Assembly (NCBI GenBank): GCA_039714575.1
Contig: JBDLJE010000029.1
Span: 1-25,860, forward strand
Length of the DNA stretch: 25,860 bases
Origin: Sulfonitrofixus sp039714575
GTDB lineage: Bacteria; Campylobacterota; Campylobacteria; Campylobacterales; Sulfurimonadaceae
Direction of reading: 5' to 3'
Part shown: one piece after another, positions 14,421-22,790 of the stretch
Numbering within the stretch: position 1 is the stretch's first letter
How the letters are laid out: every line of letters begins with the position of its first letter
Notes under the pieces: generated by a model
Told to the model about the DNA's origin: nothing
The model's input: only the letters and a program-made list of their open reading frames with translations
The model's database searches: none
Program-made: the position numbers and the translations under genes

Positions 14421-14609
14421 TTAGAAAAACTGTTTCTGGTTTTCATTTTCCAGCGGTTTACGGCGCTCTTTAGCCAGCCAGTCTTGCAGCAACTTCTCTG
14501 TTACCTTGCTCAAACTCATTTTATAGCGTCCTCGCGAGTATTTCATCGCTTCGTCCCATGTTTTTCTGTCGATAACTAGCGAACGGGTAACTTCATCTTT
14601 TGGCTTCAA
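14421..14609 (-). CDS. Ribbon-helix-helix-like DNA-binding protein, orphan
   Basis: 62-residue basic protein. The pattern TRSLVIDRKTWDEAMKYS (strand then helix) followed by KMSLSKVTEKLLQDWLAK (second helix) fits the ribbon-helix-helix fold used by antitoxins and plasmid or phage repressors; this is a fold-level inference. The start is taken as the TTG at 14609, because AGAGGA lies six bases upstream. The frame also extends to a TTG at 14666, but that would place the TATAAT repeats inside the coding sequence. No partner toxin gene is next to it. Confidence 0.6.
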   Translation of the reverse strand: MKPKDEVTRSLVIDRKTWDEAMKYSRGRYKMSLSKVTEKLLQDWLAKERRKPLENENQKQFF

Positions 14610-14622
14610 CTCTTTTCCTCTA

Positions 14623-14646
14623 TTTATTATATAGTTTATTATATAG
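14623..14646 (-). repeat. Tandem 12-bp repeat carrying two -10 elements
   Basis: TTTATTATATAG occurs twice head to tail (14623-14634, 14635-14646). On the minus strand each unit contains TATAAT. The copy nearer the gene would start transcription about ten bases before the TTG at 14609. The repeat may also be an operator for the encoded RHH-like protein. Confidence 0.55.
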
Positions 14647-14734
14647 TAATCTATATGTTTTTTCAAGGATTATTAATGGCAATGTGGCATATTTAAGGGT
14701 TTCTGCAGTGATTTGTGTATCAAAACTGCTTCGT

Positions 14735-15874
14735 TTATATTGTCATTTTAGGTTTAAGCGTCAAAACAGAGATCTCGCTCGGTGCAAAAACGCGTACCGG
14801 CGGTCCCCAGTAACCGGTTCCACGGCTTACAAAGATCTGTTTTTGGTCGGTTACAGCATGCAGACCGGCTAAAAAAGGCTGTTGCAGCATGACCAAAAAG
14901 CCAAACGGGAAGATCTGTCCGCCATGAGTGTGTCCGCTTAGCATCAAGTCGTAGTCATTGCTTTTGACCGCTTCTATACTTTTTGGCTGATGCGAGAGCA
15001 AGACAGTCGGCAGCGTCTTATCGACATTTTCAAATGCTCTGTAGGTGTCTATAGGCAGAGTGTCAAAGCGAATAGACTGCAGGTCGTTGATGCCTACTAT
15101 GTTGATCGCCTTGTCGTTGTCTCTGATAATAACACTGTCGTTTAAAAGGGTTTTGATGTTGAGCTCAGGCATATACTCAGCTATATCTTCCGCTCCGTGG
15201 TAGTACTCATGGTTGCCTAAGACAAAATAGGTACCGAACTTTGTCTGTAGCTCTTTTAGCGGCGAGAGGTCATCTTTGGCATCTTCTATCTTTCTGTCCA
15301 AAAGATCACCCGTAATAACAACGATGTCCGGCTTAAGAGCGTTAATCCGATCAACACACTCCTGCACGAATGCCTTGCCGATAGTGTTGCCGATATGGAC
15401 GTCAGTGAGCTGTACTATGGTCAACTCGTCAAAACCAAGGTCTTTGATGTAGACGTCGACCTTGTTAAGCTCCGGTCTCTTAACGCCGCCTATGAGCCCC
15501 TTGATGATATAAGAGAAGGCCAGAATAAGCATCGTCACGTCAAAAGCGATCTTCATAAAACGTCTGCGGCTCTGGTCAAACGGGATCTGTTGCGCTGTTG
15601 TATGGACAAGGTCGTAGAGCAGAGTGACAAAAAAGAGGGAGACCGTCAGAGCTACCGAGAGGCTAAGCGTATAATAGAGAGTGGGCGACTCTACAATAGG
15701 ATGAAAGATCATCTGGACTACAAAAAATATCTCTAGGACAAACAAGGCTGCTAAAAAGATAAAGCTGATATCTTGAATATTAAAATGGAGACGTTTGATA
15801 AGACGTCTGTAGATGTAGGCGTTCATCAGGTACATGACCCCTATGAAGGCCAGTGGAAAAAGGGTGGTACTCAT
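14735..15874 (-). CDS. Membrane-anchored metallophosphoesterase (YkuE-like)
   Basis: Calcineurin-type phosphoesterase of 379 residues. Three hydrophobic segments (about 4-20, 34-58, 66-90) are followed by a twin-arginine-like motif SRRRFMK at 102-108, a fourth hydrophobic segment (about 109-128) and the catalytic domain (150-379). Metal-binding motifs are complete: TDVH (Asp158, His160), GDLLD (Asp190), GNHEYY (Asn221, His222), His295, and SGHTHGG (His315, His317). Family members of this type include lipid-headgroup and nucleotide phosphoesterases, so the substrate is open. The catalytic domain is probably outside the cytoplasm. Its ATG overlaps the stop of the upstream gene as TAATG. Confidence 0.88.
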   Translation of the reverse strand: MSTTLFPLAFIGVMYLMNAYIYRRLIKRLHFNIQDISFIFLAALFVLEIFFVVQMIFHPIVESPTLYYTLSLSVALTVSLFFVTLLYDLVHTTAQQIPFDQSRRRFMKIAFDVTMLILAFSYIIKGLIGGVKRPELNKVDVYIKDLGFDELTIVQLTDVHIGNTIGKAFVQECVDRINALKPDIVVITGDLLDRKIEDAKDDLSPLKELQTKFGTYFVLGNHEYYHGAEDIAEYMPELNIKTLLNDSVIIRDNDKAINIVGINDLQSIRFDTLPIDTYRAFENVDKTLPTVLLSHQPKSIEAVKSNDYDLMLSGHTHGGQIFPFGFLVMLQQPFLAGLHAVTDQKQIFVSRGTGYWGPPVRVFAPSEISVLTLKPKMTI

Positions 15875-16617
15875 TACGATCTCACCTCATGGCTGATCTT
15901 GTTATCTTCAAGAAACTCTATGAATAGCGAGAAGTATTTGAGACTTTTCTGCTCGTCATACGAGGCGACAGAAATCTCAACGTTTGCTTTGTCGTCGACG
16001 AACATCGGCAGCGAGGAGCACTCAACCTCTTCAGGGATCGTCTTCATAAGATCGATAAACCTCTCTTCGCTGCACCGTGCCAAAAATGTATAACGGTAAA
16101 GAGGTCGATTGAGCGGTAGAAAACGCTCAATTGCCTCTTTGACCATTGGATGGGCCATCTCAGGAAACCCGGGTGTAAAAAAATAGCGGTTTTCGAGGCA
16201 AAAGCCGGACATGTTGTTAACAGGGTTTTTCAAAAGCGACGCATCTTCAGGCAGGTCAGACATATGGATACGGTGAGGAAAAGCCCCCTCCGCGAAACGT
16301 TCGATGACATCTTTTTCAAACTGTTTATGACGCACTAAAGGCTTCGAGGTAAAGACATCTGCCGCAATTGCACGGGTAAGATCATCAGGCGTGGAACCGA
16401 TACCGCCAAAACAGAACAGCATACTTTTTTCATCAGCCAGAACACGCTCAAAACTGCTTTTTATCAGTGGCTTGTCATCTTTAATGATCTCAACGCTGTA
16501 GAGACTGTATCCGCGTGCAGAGAGAGCCTGCTTAACAAAGTCAAAATGTTTGTCTACTCTACGGCCGTTTAGGATTTCTGAACCGATGATAACAGCATAT
16601 ATATGGGGTTCATTCAT
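15874..16617 (-). CDS. CinA/MoCF-type molybdopterin-binding domain protein
   Basis: 247-residue protein of the MoCF_biosynth/CinA N-terminal type. The N-terminus reads YAVIIGSEILNGRRVDKHFD and the nucleotide-binding loop is FCFGGIGSTPDDLTRAIAAD, both typical of the family. GFCLENRYFFTPGFPEM corresponds to the conserved second half. It lacks the C-terminal deamidase domain of full CinA. Known relatives are ADP-ribose/NMN-linked pyrophosphatases or of unknown role. AAGGA precedes the ATG by about ten bases. It is followed with a 1-base overlap by the metallophosphoesterase, so both are expressed together. Confidence 0.85.
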   Translation of the reverse strand: MNEPHIYAVIIGSEILNGRRVDKHFDFVKQALSARGYSLYSVEIIKDDKPLIKSSFERVLADEKSMLFCFGGIGSTPDDLTRAIAADVFTSKPLVRHKQFEKDVIERFAEGAFPHRIHMSDLPEDASLLKNPVNNMSGFCLENRYFFTPGFPEMAHPMVKEAIERFLPLNRPLYRYTFLARCSEERFIDLMKTIPEEVECSSLPMFVDDKANVEISVASYDEQKSLKYFSLFIEFLEDNKISHEVRS

Positions 16618-16686
16618 TCTACGGTCCTTATTTAATAACTAATTCTTATAGTTTAAGATTAATTATTTCATTAACATATGAAAAAG

Positions 16687-16701
16687 TTAAACAATGTTTA
16701 A
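16687..16701. promoter_or_regulatory. 15-bp palindrome, likely operator of the fad operon
   Basis: TTAAAC-AAT-GTTTAA is a perfect inverted repeat ending 30 bases before the first gene of the beta-oxidation operon. Size and symmetry fit a TetR- or GntR-type site. A possible -10 (TATAGT, 16647-16652) lies upstream, so binding here would block elongation or clearance. No regulator gene is in the window next to it. Confidence 0.45.
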
Positions 16702-16731
16702 ATGAACTATGAATACATAGAAAGGAATAGT

Positions 16732-16992
16732 ATGTTTGACTTAAACACGCTTCCGGAGCTATTTAACCACATCCAAGAAAATATTAAAACGCCATCTTAT
16801 CTTAATTACAGAAACAATGAAGAGTGGATGACCATTCAGAATGAAATGGTGCTTAAGCATAAGAAAGGAAATAAAACCGCTGTATGGAAGAGATGTCATG
16901 AGATATGTGATGAGTGCACAGATAAAATTAACAATAGAGAGTACGATAGTTATAGGCTCAATAATCGAAAGCTTCGAGGAGGTGGACTATGA
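16732..16992 (+). CDS. Small Cys-containing protein, first gene of fad operon
   Basis: 86-residue soluble, charged protein of unknown family. Three cysteines lie close together (Cys55, Cys59, Cys62 in RCHEICDEC), with His56 and His12/His43 elsewhere, a possible metal or redox site. Several aromatic residues occur in the first half (SYLNYRNNEEW). AAGGA lies five bases before the ATG at 16732; an in-frame ATG at 16702 has no such site. The 3' end encodes a Gly-rich tail whose DNA carries the AGGAGG ribosome-binding site for the thiolase, and its stop overlaps the thiolase ATG (ATGA). Its place suggests a role in, or control of, acyl-CoA metabolism, but that is inference. Confidence 0.75.
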   Translation: MFDLNTLPELFNHIQENIKTPSYLNYRNNEEWMTIQNEMVLKHKKGNKTAVWKRCHEICDECTDKINNREYDSYRLNNRKLRGGGL

Positions 16993-18275
16993 GAGAGAGA
17001 ATGGCAATTATAGAAGGTGTTCGTTCACCCATAGCTAAGGCAGGCGGAAAATTCAAAAATATTCAGGCTGAGACACTCGGTGCACACGTGGTTCAAGAGG
17101 CGGTACTGCGTTCCGGTCTGGATCATAACGACTATGACGAAGTGATCATCGGCAATGTTGCTCAACCGGCACATGCTGCCAATGTGGCTCGCGTTATAAC
17201 ACTCAAAGCCGGTTTCGGCGACAGCACCATCGCCTCTACCGTACACCGTAACTGTGCTTCAGGCATGGAGTCCATCACCACGGCGACCGAAAAGATCCTC
17301 GCAGGCAGCGGCAGTATCTATCTCTGTGGCGGTGTCGAGTCTATGAGTAATATACCCCTTCTTTTTGGAACGCAGATGAAGAACTTTCTTGAGACCGTGA
17401 CAAGGGCAAAGACCTTCGAGCAGAAACTGCAGACCATACAGCATTTTCGACCCTCATACCTAAAACCTGTCATCGGGTTGATGCAGGGTCTGCGCGACCC
17501 GGTAAGCGGCTTGATGATGGGCTCAACGGCTGAAGTGCTTGCACAGGACTTCGGTATCGGTCGTGAGGAGCAGGACCGCTTTGCCTTGAGCAGTCATCAA
17601 AAGGCAGCTTCAGCCCAAGAGAGAGGTGTTTTTGCTGAAGAGATCGTACCAATTGTATATGATCTCTCTCGAGGCAAGATGATGCGCGATGATGACGGTA
17701 TACGTGCGAACCAATCGCTGGAGGCTCTTGGAAAGCTCCATCCGTTTTTCGATCCTAAAAACGGTACGGTCACAGCCGGGAACTCTTCTCAGATCTCCGA
17801 TGCCGCTGCCGCTCTGACATTGATGAGTGAAAGCGAGGCTAAAAAACGCGGTCTTGAGCCGCTAGGGTATCTAAGCGGTTTTGCCTATGCAGGACTCGAA
17901 CCAAAACGTATGGGCATGGGCCCATACTACGCAACGTCCAAGCTCTTTAAAGCGATGGGTCTGACACTGAAAGATATCGATCTCATCGAGATGAACGAGG
18001 CTTTCAGTGTACAGGTCTTAGCCAATCTCAGAGCCTTTCCCTCAAAACAGTATGCATCATCACACGGTTTTGACAGCGCTTTAGGCGAGATCGATGAGTC
18101 TATACTTAATGTCAACGGCGGCGCCGTTGCTTTAGGGCATCCTGTAGGGATGACAGGAATGCGACTGGTGATCCACCTGCTTAAAGAGCTCCGCCGTCAA
18201 AACAAAGAGAGAGGATTGGCAACACTCTGTATCGGCGGCGGCCAAGGTGCTTCACTCTTTTTGGAGGTTGTGTGA
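16989..18275 (+). CDS. fadA: Acetyl-CoA C-acyltransferase (3-ketoacyl-CoA thiolase)
   Basis: Cleaves 3-ketoacyl-CoA with CoA in the last beta-oxidation step; beta subunit of a trifunctional-type complex. All catalytic residues are present: nucleophile Cys89 in HRNCASGMES, His384 in VALGHPVGMTG, Cys414 in LCIGGGQG, plus NEAF at 336-339. The 428 residues and the long loop (about 128-175) are closer to FadI than to the shorter FadA, so fadI would be an equally valid name. The ATG at 16989 has AGGAGG six bases upstream; an in-frame ATG at 17001 is less likely. The stop overlaps the next gene's ATG as TGATG. Confidence 0.93.
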   Translation: MRERMAIIEGVRSPIAKAGGKFKNIQAETLGAHVVQEAVLRSGLDHNDYDEVIIGNVAQPAHAANVARVITLKAGFGDSTIASTVHRNCASGMESITTATEKILAGSGSIYLCGGVESMSNIPLLFGTQMKNFLETVTRAKTFEQKLQTIQHFRPSYLKPVIGLMQGLRDPVSGLMMGSTAEVLAQDFGIGREEQDRFALSSHQKAASAQERGVFAEEIVPIVYDLSRGKMMRDDDGIRANQSLEALGKLHPFFDPKNGTVTAGNSSQISDAAAALTLMSESEAKKRGLEPLGYLSGFAYAGLEPKRMGMGPYYATSKLFKAMGLTLKDIDLIEMNEAFSVQVLANLRAFPSKQYASSHGFDSALGEIDESILNVNGGAVALGHPVGMTGMRLVIHLLKELRRQNKERGLATLCIGGGQGASLFLEVV

Positions 18276-20389
18276 TGAAACATATAGGTTTTATAATTAA
18301 CGACAAAGGTGCGGCTGAGATCCTCTTTAACAATGACGATCTCGACGTAAACCTGCTTACAGAAGAGGTTTTACTGGGGCTGGAGTCGCTGTTGGGTGAG
18401 GTCGCAAGAAACAGGGATATTAAGATACTGCTTTTTAAAAGTGCCAAAAAAGATATCTTTATTGCCGGTGCCGACATCAAGGAGATAAAAGCACTCCGTA
18501 CGCGTGACCAAGCACTTGACAAGGTACGTCAGGGGCGCCGTATCTTGAGTCTTATAGCCACCTTGGAGGTTCCTACGCTAGCCGTCATAGACGGTGCGTG
18601 TCTCGGCGGAGGTTATGAACTGGCACTGGCATGTGACTTTAGACTGGCAACGGAGAACCCCAATACCAAGATCGGTCTGCCTGAAGTGAGCCTGGGCGTT
18701 ATGCCCGGTTTTGGCGGGACGATTCGACTTCGAAACCTGATCGGACTGCAAAAGGCCATGGAGCTTATACTCGGCTCAAAACAGCTCAACGGTAAAAAGG
18801 CCGAATACCTTGGCTTGGTAGACGCCTGTGTGCCAAGCGGTTATCTCGGCTTTAAAGAAGAGCAGATGATCGATGATATCTTAGATGTGACAAAACGCAA
18901 AAAGATACTCTCCAGACGTCATACGCCGACTCTTCTAGAGCGCTTTTTACCGTCACTCATCTACTCATTAACCCAAAAAGAGGTCCTTAAAAAGACAAAA
19001 GGAAAATACCCGGCCCCGTTAGAGGTCATAAAGCACTTTAAAAAGATCCGGAACATGGGTATTTACGAAGCACTCGAAGCGGAGACACAGAGCTTTGCCG
19101 ACTTGGCTCTGACCAAAGAGTCAAAGCATCTCATAGAGCTCTTCTTCACCTCTGAGGCACTGAAACACGACAAAGGTGTGGATGACAACGCCCAAACAAA
19201 AGAGATCAAACGTGCTGCCGTCTTTGGCGGCGGTACGATGGGTTCCGGAATTCTATGGCTCTTCAGCAAGATCGATATACCCGTACGCCTTAAAGTAAGA
19301 CGAAGCGAGCAGATCGCTGAAGCAATGAGTGTGGTTGACAAAAACTACATGGCGATCAAAAAACGTCGGCGTTTAACGCAGGGGGAGGTCGACCTCAAGG
19401 TCGACAAGATCTCGGCAGACACCGAGATGCGGGGTTTTGAGAGAAGCGACATCGCTGTAGAAGCGATCGTTGAGGATATAGATGCCAAACAGGCCCTGTA
19501 TAAGAGCTTGGAAGAGCAGTTTAGCGACGATGCTGTTATCGCTACCAACACCTCTTCGCTTTCGATCACGACCCTTGCGGCTTCTATGAAACACCCGGAA
19601 CGCTTTGTAGGGATGCACTTTTTCAACCCCGTCAACAGAATGCCGCTTGTCGAAGTCATACGCGGTGACAAGACCTCTGATAAGACCGTAGCGACCGTCA
19701 TAAGTTTGGCTAAGAGAGCAGGGAAGACCCCAATAGTTGTCGGTGACTGTCCCGGGTTTCTGGTCAACCGCCTGTTGATCCCCTACATCGTGGAGGCAGT
19801 GCATCTTTTTGAAGAGGGTGAAGATTTTGAGAATATCGATAAATTACTTTTAGAGTTCGGTATGCCGATGGGGCCGTTCAGACTGGTTGACGAAGTCGGT
19901 CTGGATGTTGGATACAAAGTTGCCGCGATACTTGAAGAGGGGTACGGTCAGCGCATGAAGACAGCGCCGATCTTTAAGCGTATGTACAATGATCTTGGAC
20001 TGCTTGGCAAGAAAAAAGGCGCCGGCTTTTACACCTATGTCAAAAATATTGCGGAGGTCAACGATATCGTTCTATCTCTGGTCAGCGCCAAGCGCAGTTT
20101 TACCGATGAAGAGATCTTGGACAGAACGCTGCTTGTGATGGTCAATGAAGCCTCGCGTGCCTTGGAAGAGGGTGTTGTTAAAAATGCACAATACCTTGAC
20201 ATGGCAATGGTCATGGGCACAGGTTTTCCTCCCTTTAGAGGCGGCCTCCTGGCCTATGCGGACGAACGGGGGATAAAAGACATTGTCGCAAGGCTGAAAG
20301 ACCTGGCTAATGCTTACGGAGAGCGGTTTGTACCTTCTAAGCTGCTTGACAAGATGGCAAAAGAGGACAGTACCTTTTATAAGGAGTAA
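18275..20389 (+). CDS. fadB: Bifunctional enoyl-CoA hydratase / 3-hydroxyacyl-CoA dehydrogenase
   Basis: Alpha subunit of the fatty-acid oxidation complex, 704 residues. The N-terminal crotonase domain (about 1-190) has the oxyanion-hole segment IAGADIKEI, GGGYE with Glu115 and LPEVSLG with Glu137, the two catalytic glutamates. The linker (about 190-305) leads to the dehydrogenase domain with Rossmann motif GGGTMGSG (318-325), NTSSLS (425-430), and the His448/Glu460 dyad in HFFNPVNRMPLVEVI. After the second strand the usual acidic residue is replaced by Val-Arg-Arg (LKVRRS), which may alter cofactor choice. The ATG at 18275 has GGAGG seven bases upstream; a GTG three bases earlier is possible. 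FadJ is an alternative name. Confidence 0.94.
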   Translation: MKHIGFIINDKGAAEILFNNDDLDVNLLTEEVLLGLESLLGEVARNRDIKILLFKSAKKDIFIAGADIKEIKALRTRDQALDKVRQGRRILSLIATLEVPTLAVIDGACLGGGYELALACDFRLATENPNTKIGLPEVSLGVMPGFGGTIRLRNLIGLQKAMELILGSKQLNGKKAEYLGLVDACVPSGYLGFKEEQMIDDILDVTKRKKILSRRHTPTLLERFLPSLIYSLTQKEVLKKTKGKYPAPLEVIKHFKKIRNMGIYEALEAETQSFADLALTKESKHLIELFFTSEALKHDKGVDDNAQTKEIKRAAVFGGGTMGSGILWLFSKIDIPVRLKVRRSEQIAEAMSVVDKNYMAIKKRRRLTQGEVDLKVDKISADTEMRGFERSDIAVEAIVEDIDAKQALYKSLEEQFSDDAVIATNTSSLSITTLAASMKHPERFVGMHFFNPVNRMPLVEVIRGDKTSDKTVATVISLAKRAGKTPIVVGDCPGFLVNRLLIPYIVEAVHLFEEGEDFENIDKLLLEFGMPMGPFRLVDEVGLDVGYKVAAILEEGYGQRMKTAPIFKRMYNDLGLLGKKKGAGFYTYVKNIAEVNDIVLSLVSAKRSFTDEEILDRTLLVMVNEASRALEEGVVKNAQYLDMAMVMGTGFPPFRGGLLAYADERGIKDIVARLKDLANAYGERFVPSKLLDKMAKEDSTFYKE

Positions 20390-20392
20390 GTT

Positions 20393-22789
20393 ATGGAATA
20401 TGCAACAGCAACTGTATTGACCCTGATCCTGTTAGGATTATGGTTTAACGGGAGCAGGTTTATCACCTGGTCTGTAGTTTTGGCTGCGGTGCTTTGGGCG
20501 TGGTTCGCACCATCAGCCCTGTTTTGGCTTCTCTATCTGCCTGTTAATGCACTTTTACTCTATCCGTCGCTGAGGGCTGATATCATCACAAAACATATCG
20601 TCGCAATAATGCAGAGAAAAAAGCTTATGCCTAAGATCTCTGAAACGGAGAAGATCGCACTGCGGGCGGGAACCCTCTGGATAGACGGGGAGTTTTTTTC
20701 AGGTAAACCGAATTTCAATACGATCTTTGCAAAACCTTACCCTAAACTCACCGATGAAGAACAGGCCTTTTTAGACAATGAGGTCAACACTGTATGTGCC
20801 ATGACCAATGAGCATCAGGTCTTTCAAAAACGCGACCTGCCTCCAAAAGTATGGACCTATCTGAAAAAAAACCACTTTTTCGGTATGGTTATACCTAAAA
20901 AGTATGGCGGCCTCGGGTTTTCTGCTTTAGGGCACTCCGCCGTTGTGCAAAAACTGGCATCACGTTCTCAAGTCCTGGCCATTACCGCTATGGTGCCAAA
21001 CTCCATCGGCCCGGCAGAACTCATACTCGAACACGGTACAGAGCACCAAAAAGAGTACTACCTGCCTCGCCTTGCCGACGGTCGGGAGATACCGTGTTTT
21101 GCTCTGACCGAACCACTGGTCGGCAGCGATGCAACAGCTATTAAATCGACAGGTGTACTCTTCAAAGATGTGAACGGAGAGTTGAAGATACGTTTGAACT
21201 TTGAGAAACGCTACATCACTCTGGGCGCCGTAGCGACCCTGCTTGGGCTTGCTTTTGTATTAAAAGACCCTGACGAACTTCTAGGAGACAATGAAGATCT
21301 TGGTATCACTTTTGCGCTGGTTCCCAATACTCTTGAAGGTGTCGATCAAGGCTATCGTCACGATCCGCTTGGTGTCCCGTTCATCAACTCTGCACTTTGC
21401 GGTAAAGACGTTCTTCTGGACATGGATATGATCGTTGGCGCAGAAGAGGGTGTCGGCAGAGGATGGCAGATGCTGATGGAGTCACTTGCTGTGGGTCGCG
21501 GGATCTCCCTTCCGTCTACCAGCAGCGGCGGCATGAAACTTACGGCCCATGTTGCTGGAGCCTACACCACCATCAGAGAGCAGTTCGGCATCTCTATTTC
21601 ACAATTTGAGGGCATACAGTACGAGCTGGGTCAGATCGCCGCAACAACCTACATGATGGACGCAGCACGCATCTTTACCATCGGGGCTATTGATGAGGGC
21701 GAAAAACCCGCCGTTATCAATGCCGTGATGAAATATCACTCTACTGAACGTTTTAGAGACGTTATCAACTCCGGCATGGACATCTTAGGCGGAGCAGGGA
21801 TCATCCTGGGAGAACGCAACATCATAGGCCGTGCCTATATGGGCGCACCGATCGGTATTACGGTTGAAGGCGCCAACATCATGACACGGACACTGATACA
21901 GTTCGGCCAAGGCGTTATCCGCTGCCACCCTTACGCCTATGCTGAGATCGAAGCCTTGGAGTCCAACAACATAGAGATGTTTGACAAACTTTTCTTTGCA
22001 CACATCGGTTTTGCGCTGCGAAACCTTGTGCGAATAAAGCTGCTCTCGCTTACGCGAGGTTACCTGCACTTCTCGAACAAAAGCGCATTGATCGCCAAGT
22101 ATGAGCGTAAAGTCGCATGGAGCTCAGCAAACTTTGCCTTTATGACCGACACGGTGATGGGACTTTACGGCGGCGGTTTTAAACAAAAAGAGATGCTGAG
22201 CGCACGATTCGGCGATGTGCTCTCCTGGATGTATCTTTTAACCGCAACCTTGAAGCGTTTTGAAGCAGAGGGTGAAAAAGAGGAGGACCGCGTTTATGTA
22301 GAGTTCATCGGTGCTTATGCCCTTGCCGAGATCCAAAACGCTTATGCCGGCATTTATGCCAATATAGGCTCAGGGTTTGTGAACGCTGTCTTTAAATACC
22401 TGGTCGGGTTTTCATTCAGGGTCAATGCCTTTTCATCAAGACCGAGCGATAAGCTCTATCGTGCTTTGGCAAAAAAGATATCTAACGACAACGCAAGCCG
22501 CAACACGCTGACCGAGGGCATCTATCTGCCTGAGGATGATGCGGAGGCACTCAGTGCCATTGACAGATGTTTTGAAAGTGTTTTAGAGACAAAAGCCATT
22601 AGGTCTAAGATCAAAAATGCGATCAAAAAGAGAACGCTGCACAAAGGTGCGACCCTATACAAAGATGCCCTGGACGCCAATGTCATCACGCTTGACGAGT
22701 ATGACCTTCTCAGCAAGACCCAGGCCATGAGCGAGGCGGTCGTGCAGGTGGACACCTATAGAGTCAAAGATTATTTAGCGAGGAAGTGA
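20393..22789 (+). CDS. fadE: Acyl-CoA dehydrogenase, FadE type
   Basis: Flavoenzyme that introduces the trans-2 double bond into acyl-CoA, the first beta-oxidation step. The 798 residues match the long FadE family. Two N-terminal hydrophobic segments (about 4-20 and 24-58) anchor it in the inner membrane. The dehydrogenase core (about 120-520) shows FALTEPLVGSDA, ESLAVGRGISLP and the catalytic-glutamate loop ITVEGANIMTRTLIQFGQG with Glu492. The C-terminal part (about 520-780) is the DUF1974 extension seen in FadE. AAGGAG lies six bases before the ATG and the fadB stop only three bases before it. An electron acceptor (ETF or other) is not encoded here. Confidence 0.93.
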   Translation: MEYATATVLTLILLGLWFNGSRFITWSVVLAAVLWAWFAPSALFWLLYLPVNALLLYPSLRADIITKHIVAIMQRKKLMPKISETEKIALRAGTLWIDGEFFSGKPNFNTIFAKPYPKLTDEEQAFLDNEVNTVCAMTNEHQVFQKRDLPPKVWTYLKKNHFFGMVIPKKYGGLGFSALGHSAVVQKLASRSQVLAITAMVPNSIGPAELILEHGTEHQKEYYLPRLADGREIPCFALTEPLVGSDATAIKSTGVLFKDVNGELKIRLNFEKRYITLGAVATLLGLAFVLKDPDELLGDNEDLGITFALVPNTLEGVDQGYRHDPLGVPFINSALCGKDVLLDMDMIVGAEEGVGRGWQMLMESLAVGRGISLPSTSSGGMKLTAHVAGAYTTIREQFGISISQFEGIQYELGQIAATTYMMDAARIFTIGAIDEGEKPAVINAVMKYHSTERFRDVINSGMDILGGAGIILGERNIIGRAYMGAPIGITVEGANIMTRTLIQFGQGVIRCHPYAYAEIEALESNNIEMFDKLFFAHIGFALRNLVRIKLLSLTRGYLHFSNKSALIAKYERKVAWSSANFAFMTDTVMGLYGGGFKQKEMLSARFGDVLSWMYLLTATLKRFEAEGEKEEDRVYVEFIGAYALAEIQNAYAGIYANIGSGFVNAVFKYLVGFSFRVNAFSSRPSDKLYRALAKKISNDNASRNTLTEGIYLPEDDAEALSAIDRCFESVLETKAIRSKIKNAIKKRTLHKGATLYKDALDANVITLDEYDLLSKTQAMSEAVVQVDTYRVKDYLARK

Positions 22790-22790
22790 G

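Noticed and set aside
14610..14666. Longer form of the RHH-like protein starting at TTG 14666
   Set aside because: Would put the tandem TATAAT promoter repeat inside the coding region and has no ribosome-binding site; AGAGGA precedes the TTG at 14609.
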